Origin: Microcebus murinus
Taxonomy: Eukaryota > Chordata > Mammalia > Primates > Cheirogaleidae
DNA: 64,000 nt
Direction: 5' to 3'
Assembly (NCBI RefSeq): GCF_040939455.1
Contig: NC_134108.1
Span: forward strand, 81,760,001-81,824,000
Below the pieces are notes generated by a model, which was not told the origin of the DNA, made no database searches, and saw only the letters and a list, made by a program, of their open reading frames with translations. The position numbers were made by a program, and so were the translations under genes. The number at the start of each line of letters is the position of its first letter. Positions within the stretch are counted from its first letter, which is position 1. This document shows positions 11,439 through 23,289 of this stretch, in pieces.

Positions 11439-12442
11439 AATATTTTAGTTCTTTTTTAAAATTTTTTATTTTTTTTATTTCAGCATATTATGGGGGTACA
11501 ATGTTTAGGTTACATACATTGCTTTTGTCCCACCCGAGTCACAGCTTCAAGTGTGCCCATCCCCCAGATGGTGCACACTGTACCCATTAGGTGTGAATAT
11601 ACCCATCCCCTCATTCTCCCCTCCCACCTGTCCAATGCTTGATGAATGTTACTACTATATGTGCACTTCAGTATTGATCACTTAATACCAATTTGATGGT
11701 GAGTACATGTGGTGCTTATTTTCCCATTCTTGTGATACTTCACTTAGTAGAATGGTCTCTAGCTATGTCCAGGAGAATGCAAGTGGTACTAGATCACCAT
11801 TGTTTTTTGTGGCTGAGTAGAACTCCATGGTATGCATATAGCACATTTTATTAATCCACTCAGGTATTGATGGGCACTTGGGCTGTTTCCACACCTTTGC
11901 AATTGTGAATTGTGCTGCTATAAACATTGTAGTGCAGATGTCTTTTGTTCCTTTGGGTATGTGCCCAGTAATTGGATTGCTGGATCAAATGGTAGTTCTA
12001 CTTGTAGTTCTTTGAGGTATCTCCATATTACTTTCCACAAAGGTTATACTACTGGTAGTTTGTGGTCCCACCAGCAGTGTATGAGTGTTCCTATCTCTCT
12101 GCATCCACACTGACTTTTATTGTTTGGGGACTTTTTGATAAAGGCCATTCTCACTGGAGATAAGTGATATCTCTTTGTGGTTTTGATTCACATTTCCCTA
12201 ATGATTAGAGATGTTGAGCATTTTTCATATGTTTGTTGGGCATTAGTCTATCTTCTTTTGAAAAGTTTCTGTTCATGTCCTTTGTCCACTTTTTGACAGC
12301 CAAAGAAACTATTATGAGACCAAACAGCCAGCCTACTGAATGGAAGAAAATATTCACATACTATACATCCAATAAAGGGCTGATAACTAGAATCTATATA
12401 GAACTCAGGAAAATCAGCAAGAAAAAAATATTTTAGTTCTTT
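11439..12442 (-). mobile_element. 5'-inverted L1 (twin priming) with 16-bp target duplications
   Basis: Perfect 16-bp target duplications 'aatattttagttcttt' lie at 11439-11454 and 12427-12442. Inside, 11455-12297 is an L1 3' end in minus orientation: T-rich tail, 'catattatgggggtaca', then antisense ORF2. From ~12298 to 12426 the orientation switches: the + strand now reads sense L1 ORF2 ('ccaataaagggctgataac', 'ggaaaatcagcaagaaaaa'). An inverted 5' piece joined to a normal 3' piece is the known product of twin priming during L1 insertion. Coding frames are broken. Confidence 0.88.
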
Positions 12443-13327
12443 CTTCAAGTTTTCTTTGCTTAAGAGAAAATTTTAAGCTACTTAGTCACAATCATTTTAT
12501 CTATATTTGGGAAATTTAATATTCAGGAACAAATTTTATGATTTATGAATTCTGAAGGTGGTCGTATACTATATTATAATACAATTAGTGATTCATAAGC
12601 ATACTAGGACTCTGAACCATAGACTAGTATCTGTTACTGATTCAGTAGATTTATCCTACTTGGGGACATAGGGATTTTCAAATCAGATAATTTATATATC
12701 TTGATACTTCTCTAGCATATGGGATCTAATCTTATACTCTCAGTCTTTAATGTTTTTTTAGTCTTTCTAGAAATTGTAAGGTGTGAATGACTAACAAAGT
12801 TGTGTACAGACTGCTCTTTGGGTCTTTTGCTCAAATTATAGAGGAAAAGCTAATAATAAATGCTCCTTTCTTATCTACCCCAAGCATGTAAGAAGCATTA
12901 AAATTATCTGGAACCTTTCAGATTAATGAAGTTTATATTTAAAGCACTCTTAATTCTTGCAAAGATGGAAAATACTGGTTATAAAGGAAACATTTTGGGA
13001 TGTTTACTCAATATGTCTTTCTTTAGACATAAGAAATGGGCTATTAGTGTAATAGCAGAATCTAGTTTTGTTACATGCTCATTCATGTGTCATAATGTAT
13101 AATAAAAGAATCCTAAAAGACTTGCATTTTATATCTTACTGATGCTTATTTGGATAGTCAGTTTTATTACTCCTTGTTATTTTTGTGTTTTTATGTCTTA
13201 CTATATAAGGAATTTGCCATCTAGTATCAGTGGGTGATTATCCTTCTATCTCACAGAATATGTCTAGAGCATGTTACTTATTTGTCTTTTAAGAAGCATT
13301 CACTACTTAACAAATTAGAAGTTAGGT
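12443..13327. other. intron 7, nothing recognised
   Basis: About 900 bp of AT-rich intronic DNA with no element I can name. Confidence 0.4.
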
Positions 13328-13495
13328 CTAGATTCTAATTGCTATTCTCTGACCGATTTGTTATGTTAATCTTGGGTTTATCTTTTAACCTTCTTGGATC
13401 AGTGTCTTCCCTATTAAATGGTAATAGAAAATGCCTCACAGGGATTTTTGAAGGTTAGATGATACTGTTTGTAAAAGTGCTTTGAAAACTGTAGG
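13328..13495 (+). repeat. MIR SINE, diverged
   Basis: Pieces such as 'tttaaccttcttggatcagtg', 'attaaatggtaatagaaaatg' and 'gaaggttagatgatactg' follow the MIR order. Confidence 0.5.
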
Positions 13496-13854
13496 GAAAT
13501 GAGGATATAGCAGTTGATGAAAGATTAGTCAAGAGAAACAAATGGAAAAAGACTATTTAATGTCAGTGTCAAGAACTATGAAGGGCCCAGGATTTTACCT
13601 ATTTGCAGCCTGTGAGTTTTATGGATGGTGGCTGAAGATGTAAGACTTCTGTGTCAGAGACAGAGAACTTTTGTCACTCACAGCAATAGCAGTAGCCATA
13701 GGATCAGGATTTTTCTTGTGTTGGTTCCCTGAACCCCAGTTCCCACAGGGCAATGGAGAGAGAACCAGTGTTCTGTAAAGTTTGGATTCAGTCAAATGGC
13801 CACACTCAAGGATGCAGAAGGCCACATGTGGCCTCAGGGCCACAGATTCCCCAC

Positions 13855-14245
13855 CTCATTCTCTAACATCTGAGTGGAGACCTGAATGGAATGAAAGCAA
13901 GCCGTGATGGAAGAGTAAGTGCAAAGATCCTGAGATGGGAACGTATATACTGTATTTAGATACTAGCAAGGAGACAAAGCCATTGTGGCTAAGCTCAGTT
14001 AACAAGGAGAAGAGTGACAAAGCATGAGATGAGAGCAAGAGGCCACATCACATGGAGCCTTATAAACCATGGTTAGGATTTTGTATTTTATTCTGATTGA
14101 GGTTAAAAGTCATTGGAAGGTTTTAAATAGAAAGTAATGGGATTTGAGAAACATTTTAACAGTAGTACTCTGGTGGCTATGAATTATATAAGCTATGACG
14201 GTGAGCATCAGGAGTGGAATTATTAAAACTATTTGAAAGAGGGCT
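13855..14245 (+). repeat. L2 fragment
   Basis: The 'gagtggagacctgaatgg', 'gcaaagatcctgagatggga', 'gagccttataaaccatgg' and 'ttattctgattgaggtt' series is the usual L2 3' half. Confidence 0.6.
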
Positions 14246-14413
14246 GCTCTGTAGGAACAATATTATTGTAAAGGTAAATATTTTAAACTAATATTTTATA
14301 TTATTCAAATCAAAACTTTGAAAATTATCATTTAAATAATCAACTAAGTAAAATATAATAATCATACTGAATGAGTTAAAATATCCTTAGAAGAGCTTTA
14401 CTTTTTTAAAATA

Positions 14414-15209
14414 CAGCAAGTCCTCATATAATGCCATTTCATTCAATGTTGCTTTGTTATAATAGTGCTGAAGAAAAAAAAAATCAATTCCTGAGTGGGC
14501 CACTGTCTGTGTGGGGTTTGCATGTTATCCCCATGTCTGCAAGGGTTTTCTCTGGGTATTCCACTTTCCTCTTGCATCTCAAAGATGTATACTTTAGTTT
14601 AATTAGCATGTCTAAAAGTGTGAGTGTGTGCGCCCTATGATGGAATGGAATGGTGGTCTATCCAGGGTTGGTTCCTGCCTTGTACCCTGAGCTGCCAGGA
14701 TAGGCTCTAGCCACTCGTGACCCTGACTAGAATAAACAGGTTGGAAAATGAATGAATGAACGAATACAGATTATGGTAAAGTAAAAATCTGTAAATGATA
14801 CAATAGCGATATGAAAACACTCAGCTAGCCCAACATATTTCCTATTGTTTTGAACTGTGTGGTGGTAGGAAGTGCACCTTAGAGTTTTCATTTCGCAAAC
14901 ATTTATTCCTTAATTTCACCCACCACCACTACAAGCTTCGTCACTCACTGATTCACCAAAACCTGGGTGATTATTTCACTTGTTTTTATTAATCTTTCCT
15001 AAATATAAGTACAGCTTACCTGTATTTCAATGTTAATTATTAGAAGTGTTTGGATGTTTATTTAGAAGTTTGGAGATGTTTTTCTGACCAAAAATACACC
15101 ATAGGATCTTAATCAATTAGCCTATGGTAAAATTGGTTTCATTGTACAACATTTTGCTTAAAGTCACAGTTTCCAAGAGCCCATCACTGATGTTAGTGAA
15201 GGCTTACTG
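14414..15209. mobile_element. TcMar-type DNA transposon with TA duplication
   Basis: Left end 'cagcaagtcctcat' and right end 'agtgaaggcttactg' are imperfect inverted repeats, each flanked outside by TA (14412-14413 and 15210-15211), as expected of a Tc1/mariner-superfamily insertion. Length 796 bp, no transposase frame. Within it, ~14490-14766 looks like a separate block ('ggggtttgcatgttatcccc' ... 'gaatgaatgaacgaat') ending in a GAAT-repeat tail, which suggests an older SINE/LINE-like insertion or a captured segment. Confidence 0.65.
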
Positions 15210-15459
15210 TACCTAGGGCTGGGCTGAAGGACGCTGGTAAAACAACTAGAGGACCTTGTGATGGGACTGACACTGGGAACCAGAAAGACACAGAAGAATT
15301 GCTGTATAGCTAGGGAGGGGCCACTTAGGGCATAAGGTAAAGGGAGAGATTCCAATGTATCAATAATAGCACATTAAGATTCAGCTTCCTAGGAGTTATA
15401 TTATTCATTTTCTTTAAGCAGCAGGACTACAATTATGATTCTTAGTGGAGAGGCTTAAG

Positions 15460-15625
15460 TGTGGTTCTTAAGTCCATTGGTCCTTTGACCTACTTTATTA
15501 TCTAAATTTCTTCATCTTTAAAGTGGGATAATATTTAAGAAATAAAGTTGTGAGGATTTAGCTAAATAATCTACCAAATCTTGCATTCTATTGGCCACCC
15601 AATAAATGATCACTATTAAGCTTAA
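15460..15625 (+). repeat. MIR SINE, diverged
   Basis: 'cctttgacctactttattat', 'ttcttcatctttaaagtggg' and 'gttgtgaggatttagctaaat' follow the MIR core and tail. Confidence 0.5.
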
Positions 15626-16978
15626 ACAGGTGAATATTCACAACCTCTTTCCTCTCTCAATGAGAGCAGATCAAACCCTAAAAGCAATTGTATGATGATC
15701 AGTGAGAATGTGGGTTATTCAAAGATGACGAAATCAAAGAGGCATTTATAATTGAATGGTGGTTAGTTGGGGTTGGGGGAGTGTGGATAACAGGTAATGT
15801 CATATAAATAGTTCTGTAAGTATGCCCAAAGCTCCGAGAATGTTTTCTACTAAACCATGGTTTGGTCCGTTTTAATATCTATGGTGTCTGGAGGGAGAAA
15901 GGGTAGGTGAGTTGTAATCCTGTTCAAAGGAGCATTCATAGTGTGTATAGCTGAGTTCTAGTCATGAGTATGAATCTTTGTGTAAAATCTAGTATCTGAT
16001 CCCTAGCTTCCCCGTATGTAAAAGTGGGCAAGTAATACTCAAACTTTAGCAGAGATTCATTGAAAATCTACCACTTATAGATAACTGGTTTTATTGTAGA
16101 TACATGATTAATAATTCTAATTATATTTTCTTATAGTTGGAATCCAAAGTTTTCTCCTAAGTAATCATGGAAAAGCCTGATAATTGGGCTTTTCCTATGA
16201 TGTAGTGTGAAAGTGGGTATAGTACATATTTGTGAGGAATAGAAGAGGTTTAATTTTAATTGAAATACCCAGAGTGGGAAATTAATACTTAGAGTACTTT
16301 GCCCCTATATAGAGAGAATTAATTATTAAATGAAAAATCATGCCTGTTACAGAATTTGTAACTAATGTTTTATATTGAGACTAGACATGTTTTTTGTACT
16401 TTATATGTATCGGTCAAGTATGAATTTCTTAGATATGTTATTTTTAATTTTTAAAACTAGTTGATTATTTAAATTTTACTAAGATTCTGACTACAATACC
16501 ATAACTTGAATGAATAGCCAAATAATTGGGCATTCAGTTTTAGGAGGAGAATGTCAAACAACGTATTAGCTTTCATATTGTTCTAAGCTTACATTGAAAG
16601 GGAATCTGATACTTTTTAGATTTAAAAAAGTGAAACCCATAGGCACAAATATCTATGTAGATATTTTAATTTTTTAGTGCCACCAGGTGGAGAAATGTTG
16701 AATAATGTCTTCATGTAAAGTGGACCAATGAAGTGCCTGTAGAACCAATGACTGCTAAACTGTTTAATTATATACCATTGTAAGTAAAACTTTAAATGTG
16801 CCCTCCAGGATATTTTTGAATTATAAATACATATTCATATATTCTTATGCTAACATAATATAAAATATAAACTAAAAGATTAAAGAAAATTAAAGTAATA
16901 AATTAAGGATTCCCAAAGACAAAAATAAAATATGGAATATTTTCTTCTTGTACCCATCAAAAGTTTTCTTGTCCCCAT
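15626..16978. other. intron 7, mostly unassigned
   Basis: AT-rich DNA. A possible further MIR-like piece lies at ~15950-16075 ('gtgtaaaatctagtatctga'). The CTCF-like motif at 16680 is listed separately. Confidence 0.4.
16680..16692 (+). promoter_or_regulatory. weak CTCF-like core motif
   Basis: 'ccaccaggtggag' resembles the CTCF core CCASYAGRKGGCR, but lacks the usual GGC and its flanks are AT-rich. Motif resemblance only. Confidence 0.25.
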
Positions 16979-17336
16979 GTCTTAGTTCAGGCTGCTGTTA
17001 ACACATAATGCCATAGACTGGGATTGCTCAAACAACAAACGTTTATTTCTCACAGTTCTGGAGCTTGGTAGATACAAGATCAAGGTGCCTGAACATTTGG
17101 TGTCTGATGAGGACCCACTTCCTTGGTTTGCAGTTCTTACTGTATCCTCATATGGTGGAGAGCAGAGGGAGAGGAAACAAGCTCTCTTGTGTCTCTTCTT
17201 ATAAGACACTAATCTCTTTCAGAAGGGATCCACCCTCATGACTTAATTACCTCCCAAAGGCTCCACCTACAAATACCACATGGGGATTAAGCTTCAACAT
17301 ATGAATTTTAAGGAAACACATTCAGTCCATAACACC
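16979..17336 (-). repeat. MLT1-type LTR (ERVL-MaLR), solo, antisense
   Basis: The + strand reads antisense MLT1: 'caggctgctgttaacacata', 'catagactgggattgc', 'tttatttctcacagttctgg', 'acctcccaaaggctccacct' and 'aacatatgaattttaagg'. No internal retroviral sequence is attached, so it is a solo LTR, old and without coding content. Confidence 0.75.
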
Positions 17337-17507
17337 TTATGAACTAGAACAGTGGTTTTCAATAGCATTTGAGACAGAAACCCCTTTAAGAATCAAGTAT
17401 TTCAGGCTTCCATCTGATGTCATATTTCATTGAATGTATGTCACTGATTATAAGATGCACCACTTTATGTACTACTTATAAGGAAAAATTCATGACATTG
17501 CTTTTGG

Positions 17508-17806
17508 TTTTTGTTGTTGTTGTTGTTGTGAGACAGAGTCTCATTCATTACCCTGGGTAGAGTGCAGTGGCGTCATGCTCACTGCAACCTCAAATTTCTG
17601 GGCTCAAGAGATCATCTTGCCTCAGCCTTTCCCAAGTAGCTGGGAGTACAGGCATGTGCCATGATGCCTGGCTAATTTTTCTGTTTTTAGTAGAGATGGA
17701 GTCTCTCTCTTGCTGAAGCTGGTCTTGAACTCCTGAGCTCAAGTGATCCTTCCGCCTCGTCCTCCAAGAGTATTAGGATTATAGGCATGAGCCACTGTGC
17801 CCGACT
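17508..17806 (-). mobile_element. Alu SINE, antisense
   Basis: A GTT-rich degenerate tail at 17508-17530 is followed by 'gagacagagtctcattca' through 'tataggcatgagccactgtgccc', a full dimeric Alu read backwards. It lacks the AT-rich insertion seen in the copies at 21235 and 52624, so it is the older J-like form. Confidence 0.9.
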
Positions 17807-17832
17807 GCTTTCATAATCATTTATAAGTATTT

Positions 17833-17833
17833 C

Positions 17834-17929
<96 letters not shown>

Positions 17930-17955
17930 TTCTTTCCTTCTTTCTTTCTTTCTAT
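17833..17955. repeat. (CTTT)n microsatellite
   Basis: About 120 bp of almost pure CTTT repeat, slightly imperfect at the right end. It sits between two antisense Alu pieces and may be the expanded A-tail of the Alu piece that follows (GAAA on the minus strand). Confidence 0.95.
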
Positions 17956-18084
17956 AGAGACAGGGGATGGGGGGATCTCACTGTGTTGCTCAGGATGGTC
18001 TCAAACTCCTGGCCTTGAGCAATCCTCCTGCATTGGCCTCCCAAAGTGCTTGGATTCCAAGGCATGAGCCACCGTATCCGGCCA
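17956..18084 (-). mobile_element. Alu-like monomer fragment, antisense
   Basis: 'tatagagacaggggatgggg', 'tgttgctcaggatggtctc', 'gcctcccaaagtgcttgg' and 'ggcatgagccaccg' match one Alu arm. The 116-codon open frame that begins here is an artefact of this SINE. Confidence 0.8.
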
Positions 18085-18277
18085 TTTATAATTTTTGTTT
18101 TACTTTTAGTGAGAGAGATTTCTTAGACTTTATGTTTCATCACTCTTCTACATACGTATATAACCAGGAAAATAGGAGTGAAATAAGTTGGACAGGCATT
18201 CCTAAAACTTCACATTTGGAGTTTGAAAATTCAGAATCAGTTTTTGAATTGGCTATTGATGTCCATGTTTTACTGTA

Positions 18278-18505
18278 CAATACAGATGCTATGACTTACA
18301 ATGGGGTTACTTCCTGATAAACCCATCGCAAGTTGAAAATATCATTAAGTTGAAAATGCAGTGAATACACCTAACCTACCAAACATCATGGCTTAGCCTA
18401 GCCTACCTTAAATGTTCTCAGAACACCTGTAGTTACACAAAATCATTTAACACTAAACTGTTTTATAATAAAGTATTGAATATCTTATGTAATTTATTGA
18501 ATGTT
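18278..18505 (+). mobile_element. Tigger-like DNA transposon fragment
   Basis: 'acagatgctatgacttacaatgg', 'ctgataaacccatcgcaag', 'aatacacctaacctacc' and 'agcctagcctacctta' are landmarks of an ancient TcMar-Tigger short element. The 3' end is missing. Confidence 0.5.
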
Positions 18506-19518
18506 CTCATATGTGGGAGCTAAAAAAGTATATTGTTTTTTCTGCTATCAAGAGAATTGATTCAACTTTTCTTGGGTTCTCTAGTCTTGTATCTGGGATT
18601 TTATTTGAAGCTGCTAACATAGCCATTCTGTAAATTTAAATTGTTTAATTGTTGCTTCTTGTCTTGACCGTGTGAAAGGCAATCCCTTTTCATATACCTA
18701 AAAAGAAAAATGCAAAATAGCTTCTATTTTGGATATATCCCTTTCTTAAGCTATGAAACACTTGACTCTTGCTTTGAAAGAAAATATAAAATTATACTCA
18801 TTGTTCCAATGAATATTTGCTTTACTATTTATGCTTCTAAGTTCTCTTTCCTCTTACTTACATATTCTTTTTGTGTCAATGTCACATCATAGTACTATCT
18901 CATGCAGCATAAGTGGCAATTAAACTCAATAACTGTACCAAGAATGCATGTGACTCTATTGAAGTGACTATAATATAACCAGCTGTGACCAAATTTGTGA
19001 ATGTACAAGTAATGATAATATGCTATAATGTCTGCCTACCCAGTGATTATAAGATGCCTTCAATTTTGAGATGCATCCAAATTTCACTGATGTTAAATGT
19101 AAGAAAATGTATATGTCTTAAAATCAATGAATACTTAAAAGGAAAGTCTTGACTACTTATATTGTTTCATTAGTTGTAACAGCATATATGTCCTTGAATA
19201 ATAGGTTTTACAAATATGTGGAAAACATTTATTCAGTCTGTAGGCAGTGCTTGGTGTTGACTGTTTGCAGTAATCTAAAGCTCAGAATTGGAAACCATTG
19301 TTACAGATAAAGGAGAGGTGGTTAGAGAAACGGTGCCATTCTGAACTTAGCAGTGAAAGAATGTATTAGGAATATATTTTGTATACATTTATTTTAAACA
19401 CATTTCAGTTTTAAAATAGAGTTGGTGATTTATTTTTGGAAGTCCAAACAAATTGGAGGCAATTATAATTGACCTAGAAGCATTTAAAACTATTTAGCCT
19501 TGTTGATGTTCTGGAAAT
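18506..19518. other. intron 7, nothing recognised
   Basis: AT-rich DNA with no supported element. Confidence 0.4.
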
Positions 19519-19534
19519 GCACTAGAGGGCAGTA
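19519..19534 (+). promoter_or_regulatory. strong CTCF-like motif
   Basis: 'gcactagagggcagta' matches the CTCF core (CCACTAGAGGGCAG) at all but the first base, about 120 bp upstream of mariner copy 2. Sequence match only; binding and orientation effects are untested. Confidence 0.45.
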
Positions 19535-19655
19535 GTAAGCAATAAAAAGATTGTTTCTGAAAAAGATAGTCTTTTTGTATATTATATTCAAGAAAGTCTG
19601 AGGTTAAATTCAAAAGATTGTTGTTTAAAGATCGTAAAAGTTATAATGTTTTGTA

Positions 19656-20945
19656 TTAGGTTATTAAGTATAGAATTTCCAATTTCCTTAAGTGTTAAGT
19701 TTGACAGATTGGTAGCTCTGACATTTCACTTTGATACCTCTTATGTTTTTTGTTATTTGTTTTTTTATTGTGGAGGTACATTCCCATTCTTTCACATGCA
19801 TGTTCTGCCTTCTGATTGTCTTTCAAAAAAATTTTTAGAGCAATTTTTGTGAAACCTTGGATAAGTCAAAACTTATTATTTTCGAATATGAGTTCCATTG
19901 TGGAACTCGTGCAGCATAGACAGCTCTAAGTATCAACATCAATGAAGTGTTTGGGAACGATCTGGCTAATGAATGTACAGTGTGTTGATGGTTAGAAAAG
20001 TTCCATTCTGGTGATTTTAATCTTGGAAATGAGCCATGGGGTGACCTGATACCAAGGTTGGTAATGATGAGGTGAAAATTATAGTGGAAGTAATCCATTT
20101 CAACCTATGCGTGAATTAGCAGCAAGATTTGATGTTACTATTCCAACACTGTTGGACCATTTGAAACAAATGGGCAAGGTAAAGAAGCTGGCTAGATGGG
20201 TACCACATGAATTAAATTATCATTAGAAGATAAATCATCTTGAAGATTACCTTTCTTTGCTGTCATGACATAAAGGCCAATCATTTCCACACCATATTGC
20301 TACATGTTGATGAAAAATGGATTTTTTTTTGACAGATTGCAAGCATTCAGCACAATGGCTGGATAAAGGTGAGGTGCTGAGACACAGTCCAAAACCAAAT
20401 ATTCATCCCAAAAAGCTAATGATGTCTGTTTGGTGGTCCAGCATTGGTGTTTTTCACTACAGCTTCATGAACCCTGGTCAGTCAATTACAGTGGATGTCT
20501 GCCACAATCAATTGGATGAAATGATGAGGATGCTGCTTGCAATTAATCAGCTGAGATTGATTAATAGAGACAAGTCAATTCTCTTGCAAGACCACCTGTT
20601 GCAAAAAGCAATGCTATTCACACTACAGAAGCTGGACTTGGAAACTCTCTGTGATCCAAGTATTCACCAGATCTTACACCAACTGACTACCACTTCTTCC
20701 AGGCATTGGACCACTTCTTGCAAGGAAAAATATTCAATTATCAACAAGCTGTGGAAAACACCTTTTGTGATTTCATCACCACTGGCTCTCCAGGCTTCTT
20801 TGCTGCTGGCCTAAGCAAACTACTGTTAAGATGACAAAACTATAGTGATACTTTAAGCACATACTCTGATTAGTTGTACTGCTTCGTGTTTGAGATATAA
20901 TAGACTTTTGATTCAGAATGAGACATTTTATATTTAGTGACCTAA
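19656..20945 (+). mobile_element. mariner transposon copy 2, broken
   Basis: Same family and orientation as the copy at 6712. The left end 'ttaggttattaag' follows TA, and the right end is 'tttagtgacctaa'. Frames shift often. 20317-20814 encodes the middle of the transposase (SAQWLDKGE, PNIHPKKLMMSVWWSS, FMNPGQSITVDV, NRDKSILLQD), then decays: the third Asp region is out of frame. No SET domain is nearby, so this is not SETMAR. Confidence 0.85.
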
Positions 20946-21234
20946 TGTCAGGCTAATCATAATCTAAATGTTATAGTTAAATTTCTTGATAATGATTGAA
21001 ACTAATCTAAAAAGAAGCTAAATGCTTGGTAACCAGATAATGGTTACTTTTTTCTACTTGCTGTCTTCAGACAGTTAAAAATACAAAAAAAAAAAAAAAA
21101 AGTATATTCTGGTCCCATGTTACCAGAAGTTGTTACGAAGGACATATTTTTATTTTCTAAAATCCTTTTCACTAAGCTAAACTCTATCAGTTCCATGTAA
21201 GGCAATAACTGTGAATTAAGAGCTTTCCCTTCTT

Positions 21235-21553
21235 TTTTTTTTTTTGAGACAGAGTCTCGCTTTGTTGCCCAGGCTAGAGTGAATGCGGTGGCAGCAGCCT
21301 AGCTCATAGCAACCTCAAACTTCTGGGCTCAAACAATCCTGCTGCCTCAGCCTCCCGAGTAGCTGGGACTACAGGCATGCGCTACCATGCTCGGCTAATT
21401 TTTTCTATATATATTAGTTGGCCAATGAATTTATTTCTATTTATAGTAGAGACGGGGTCTCGCTCTTGCTCAGGCTGGTTTCGGACTCCTGACCTCGAGC
21501 AATCTGCCTGCCTCGGCCTCCCAGAGTGCTAGGATTACAGGCGTGAGCCACCG
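21235..21553 (-). mobile_element. lemur-type Alu, antisense, with target duplications
   Basis: A T-run, then 'gagacagagtctcgctttg' to 'caggcgtgagccaccg', with the insertion 'tatatatattagttggccaa' between the two arms. The 15-bp direct repeats 'gagctttcccttctt' (21220-21234) and 'gagctttctcttctt' (21554-21568) differ at one base and mark the target duplication. Confidence 0.93.
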
Positions 21554-21789
21554 GAGCTTTCTCTTCTTAAAATGCTTGGTAAAATATATCTTTTGGAGAA
21601 ATTATTTCATTAATTTAATAAATGTTTGCTCTAAGAGTAAAGGTAGGAGGAAAAAGAATTGGAACCTAGTTGTTACATAGTATTTAGTCTACTGTAGTTG
21701 TTGTTACTAGTCTGGTTTAGAAATCTGTTTAGTCAAGTTTGGCAGATCTAGTAATAAATGTGCGGACTAATAGTGTTAATATACATTGT

Positions 21790-22800
21790 TATGTGTTATA
21801 ATTGAGTTGTAAGCAAGGCACTTCCCTACAAGTTAGGGAAGGTTTCTCAGACACAGTCTAATTAAGCTGAGACCTGAAGGGCACTGAAATTTGCTAATGA
21901 AGTAGGGTGAGAAGGTAGGCATTCTAGATGAGGGCACTGCATGAATTAAAGTGTAGATGCAGGACAAAACTTGAAATAGTATAAAATTGTATGTTTTAAG
22001 AACTGTGAATAATTCAGAGGCATGAGATAAGGTTAATAAGTTGGTAGGGATCAGGTCACAAAGGGCTTTGTATGCAAGATTACATTAATTGGAGTCTGTT
22101 CACAAGACCAATAATCCTACCTTTCATTGAAAAACAATAGCAAAACAACCTTTTTTTTTTTTTTTCGGCATATTATGGGGGTACAGATTTTAAGTTTTCA
22201 ATAAATGCCCTTTCCCCCCTCCCCCTCACATGTCTGATTTTTCAGCATGACCATCCCCCAGATGGTGCACATCTCACTCATTATGTATGTATATGCAAAA
22301 CAACTTTTTAAAACAGTATTATATGAAGTTTTGATATATACAAAAGAATAGATGAACAAGTAGAATTGCTCTGGTTAAAGTAGCAGCAGGCCCCTGCATG
22401 GCTAGCTGCTGCCTTATCTTCTATAGTGACCCTACAGGCATCTTCCCAGAATCCTAGGAACTCATACCAGAATGTTTTGCAAAACATCCTTATTAGTCCT
22501 GGAAAATTTTAAAGGATGTTAATGAGCAGAATGGCATAATCTGACTTGAGTGTTACAATGAGATCACTTCGGAAATGGTGGAGCAGGTGGATTTGTAGAA
22601 AGTGACACCAGCAGACCAGTTAGGAGAATTTAGATGACCTTGTATTTGGCAGTGGACTCTAAATAAGGGCCATGTTAATATTGACAAGACCAAAAGATTC
22701 CTTAGGAAACAATATTAAGTCCTGAAGTTAGTATCTTAAGGGATACAAATCTATCCAAAAGGGAATAGGAAGTATTGAGGTAAATTAAGCCTAGTTTGGA
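21790..22800 (+). repeat. L2 fragment split by a short L1
   Basis: L2 landmarks occur on both sides of a small insertion: 'gctgagacctgaagggcac' and 'gtcacaaagggctttgtatg' to the left, 'atgagcagaatggcataatc' and 'ttggcagtggactctaaat' to the right. Confidence 0.55.
22150..22298 (-). mobile_element. short L1 3'-end insertion, antisense
   Basis: A T-run is followed by 'ggcatattatgggggtaca' and antisense strepsirrhine L1 3' UTR ('ccatcccccagatggtgcac'). Severely 5'-truncated, about 150 bp, sitting inside an L2. Confidence 0.8.
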
Positions 22801-23289
22801 GGTGGTTGGGAGGACAAGGGAACATAGCTGATTATAAACTGAGTTTAGCAAAATATTATTGTAAAAAGCAACATGGTATTGGACTATTAAAATGATATGT
22901 GAACATGAGGAATTGATAAATAATCATTATATTATGCTGTATATTCATCAGAGCCTTAATTATATTGCTTTTTTCAATAATGTTTAAAGGATGTGTAAAT
23001 ACTAGAATAATTAAATAGGTCAAAATGATAATAAGAATAGGAAAGTCCTCTAAGGAAAGGTTAAAGGAACTATGAGATGCTTTGGTACCTTGGACTTTAT
23101 AATTCACATTTTCAGTGTTTTGAGTATATAAAATTTAATGTTAAAAATAGAAATTTTAAACCCATTTTTTTTCTTTTTATATTTATCAAAGTATACATTT
23201 TACAAGTATACATTTGATAAGAATTGTATTAATCAGAAGGAGATCACTCTACAGGTTGGGCATTCATAATCCAAAATCCAAAACTTCTT

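Noticed and set aside
17967..18317. 116-codon frame
   Set aside because: Begins in an Alu arm and continues into intronic and Tigger-like sequence; typical SINE artefact.
20317..20814. 165-codon frame as a domesticated host gene
   Set aside because: It is the middle of mariner copy 2, starts within a frameshifted segment and loses the third catalytic region; no SET domain as in SETMAR.
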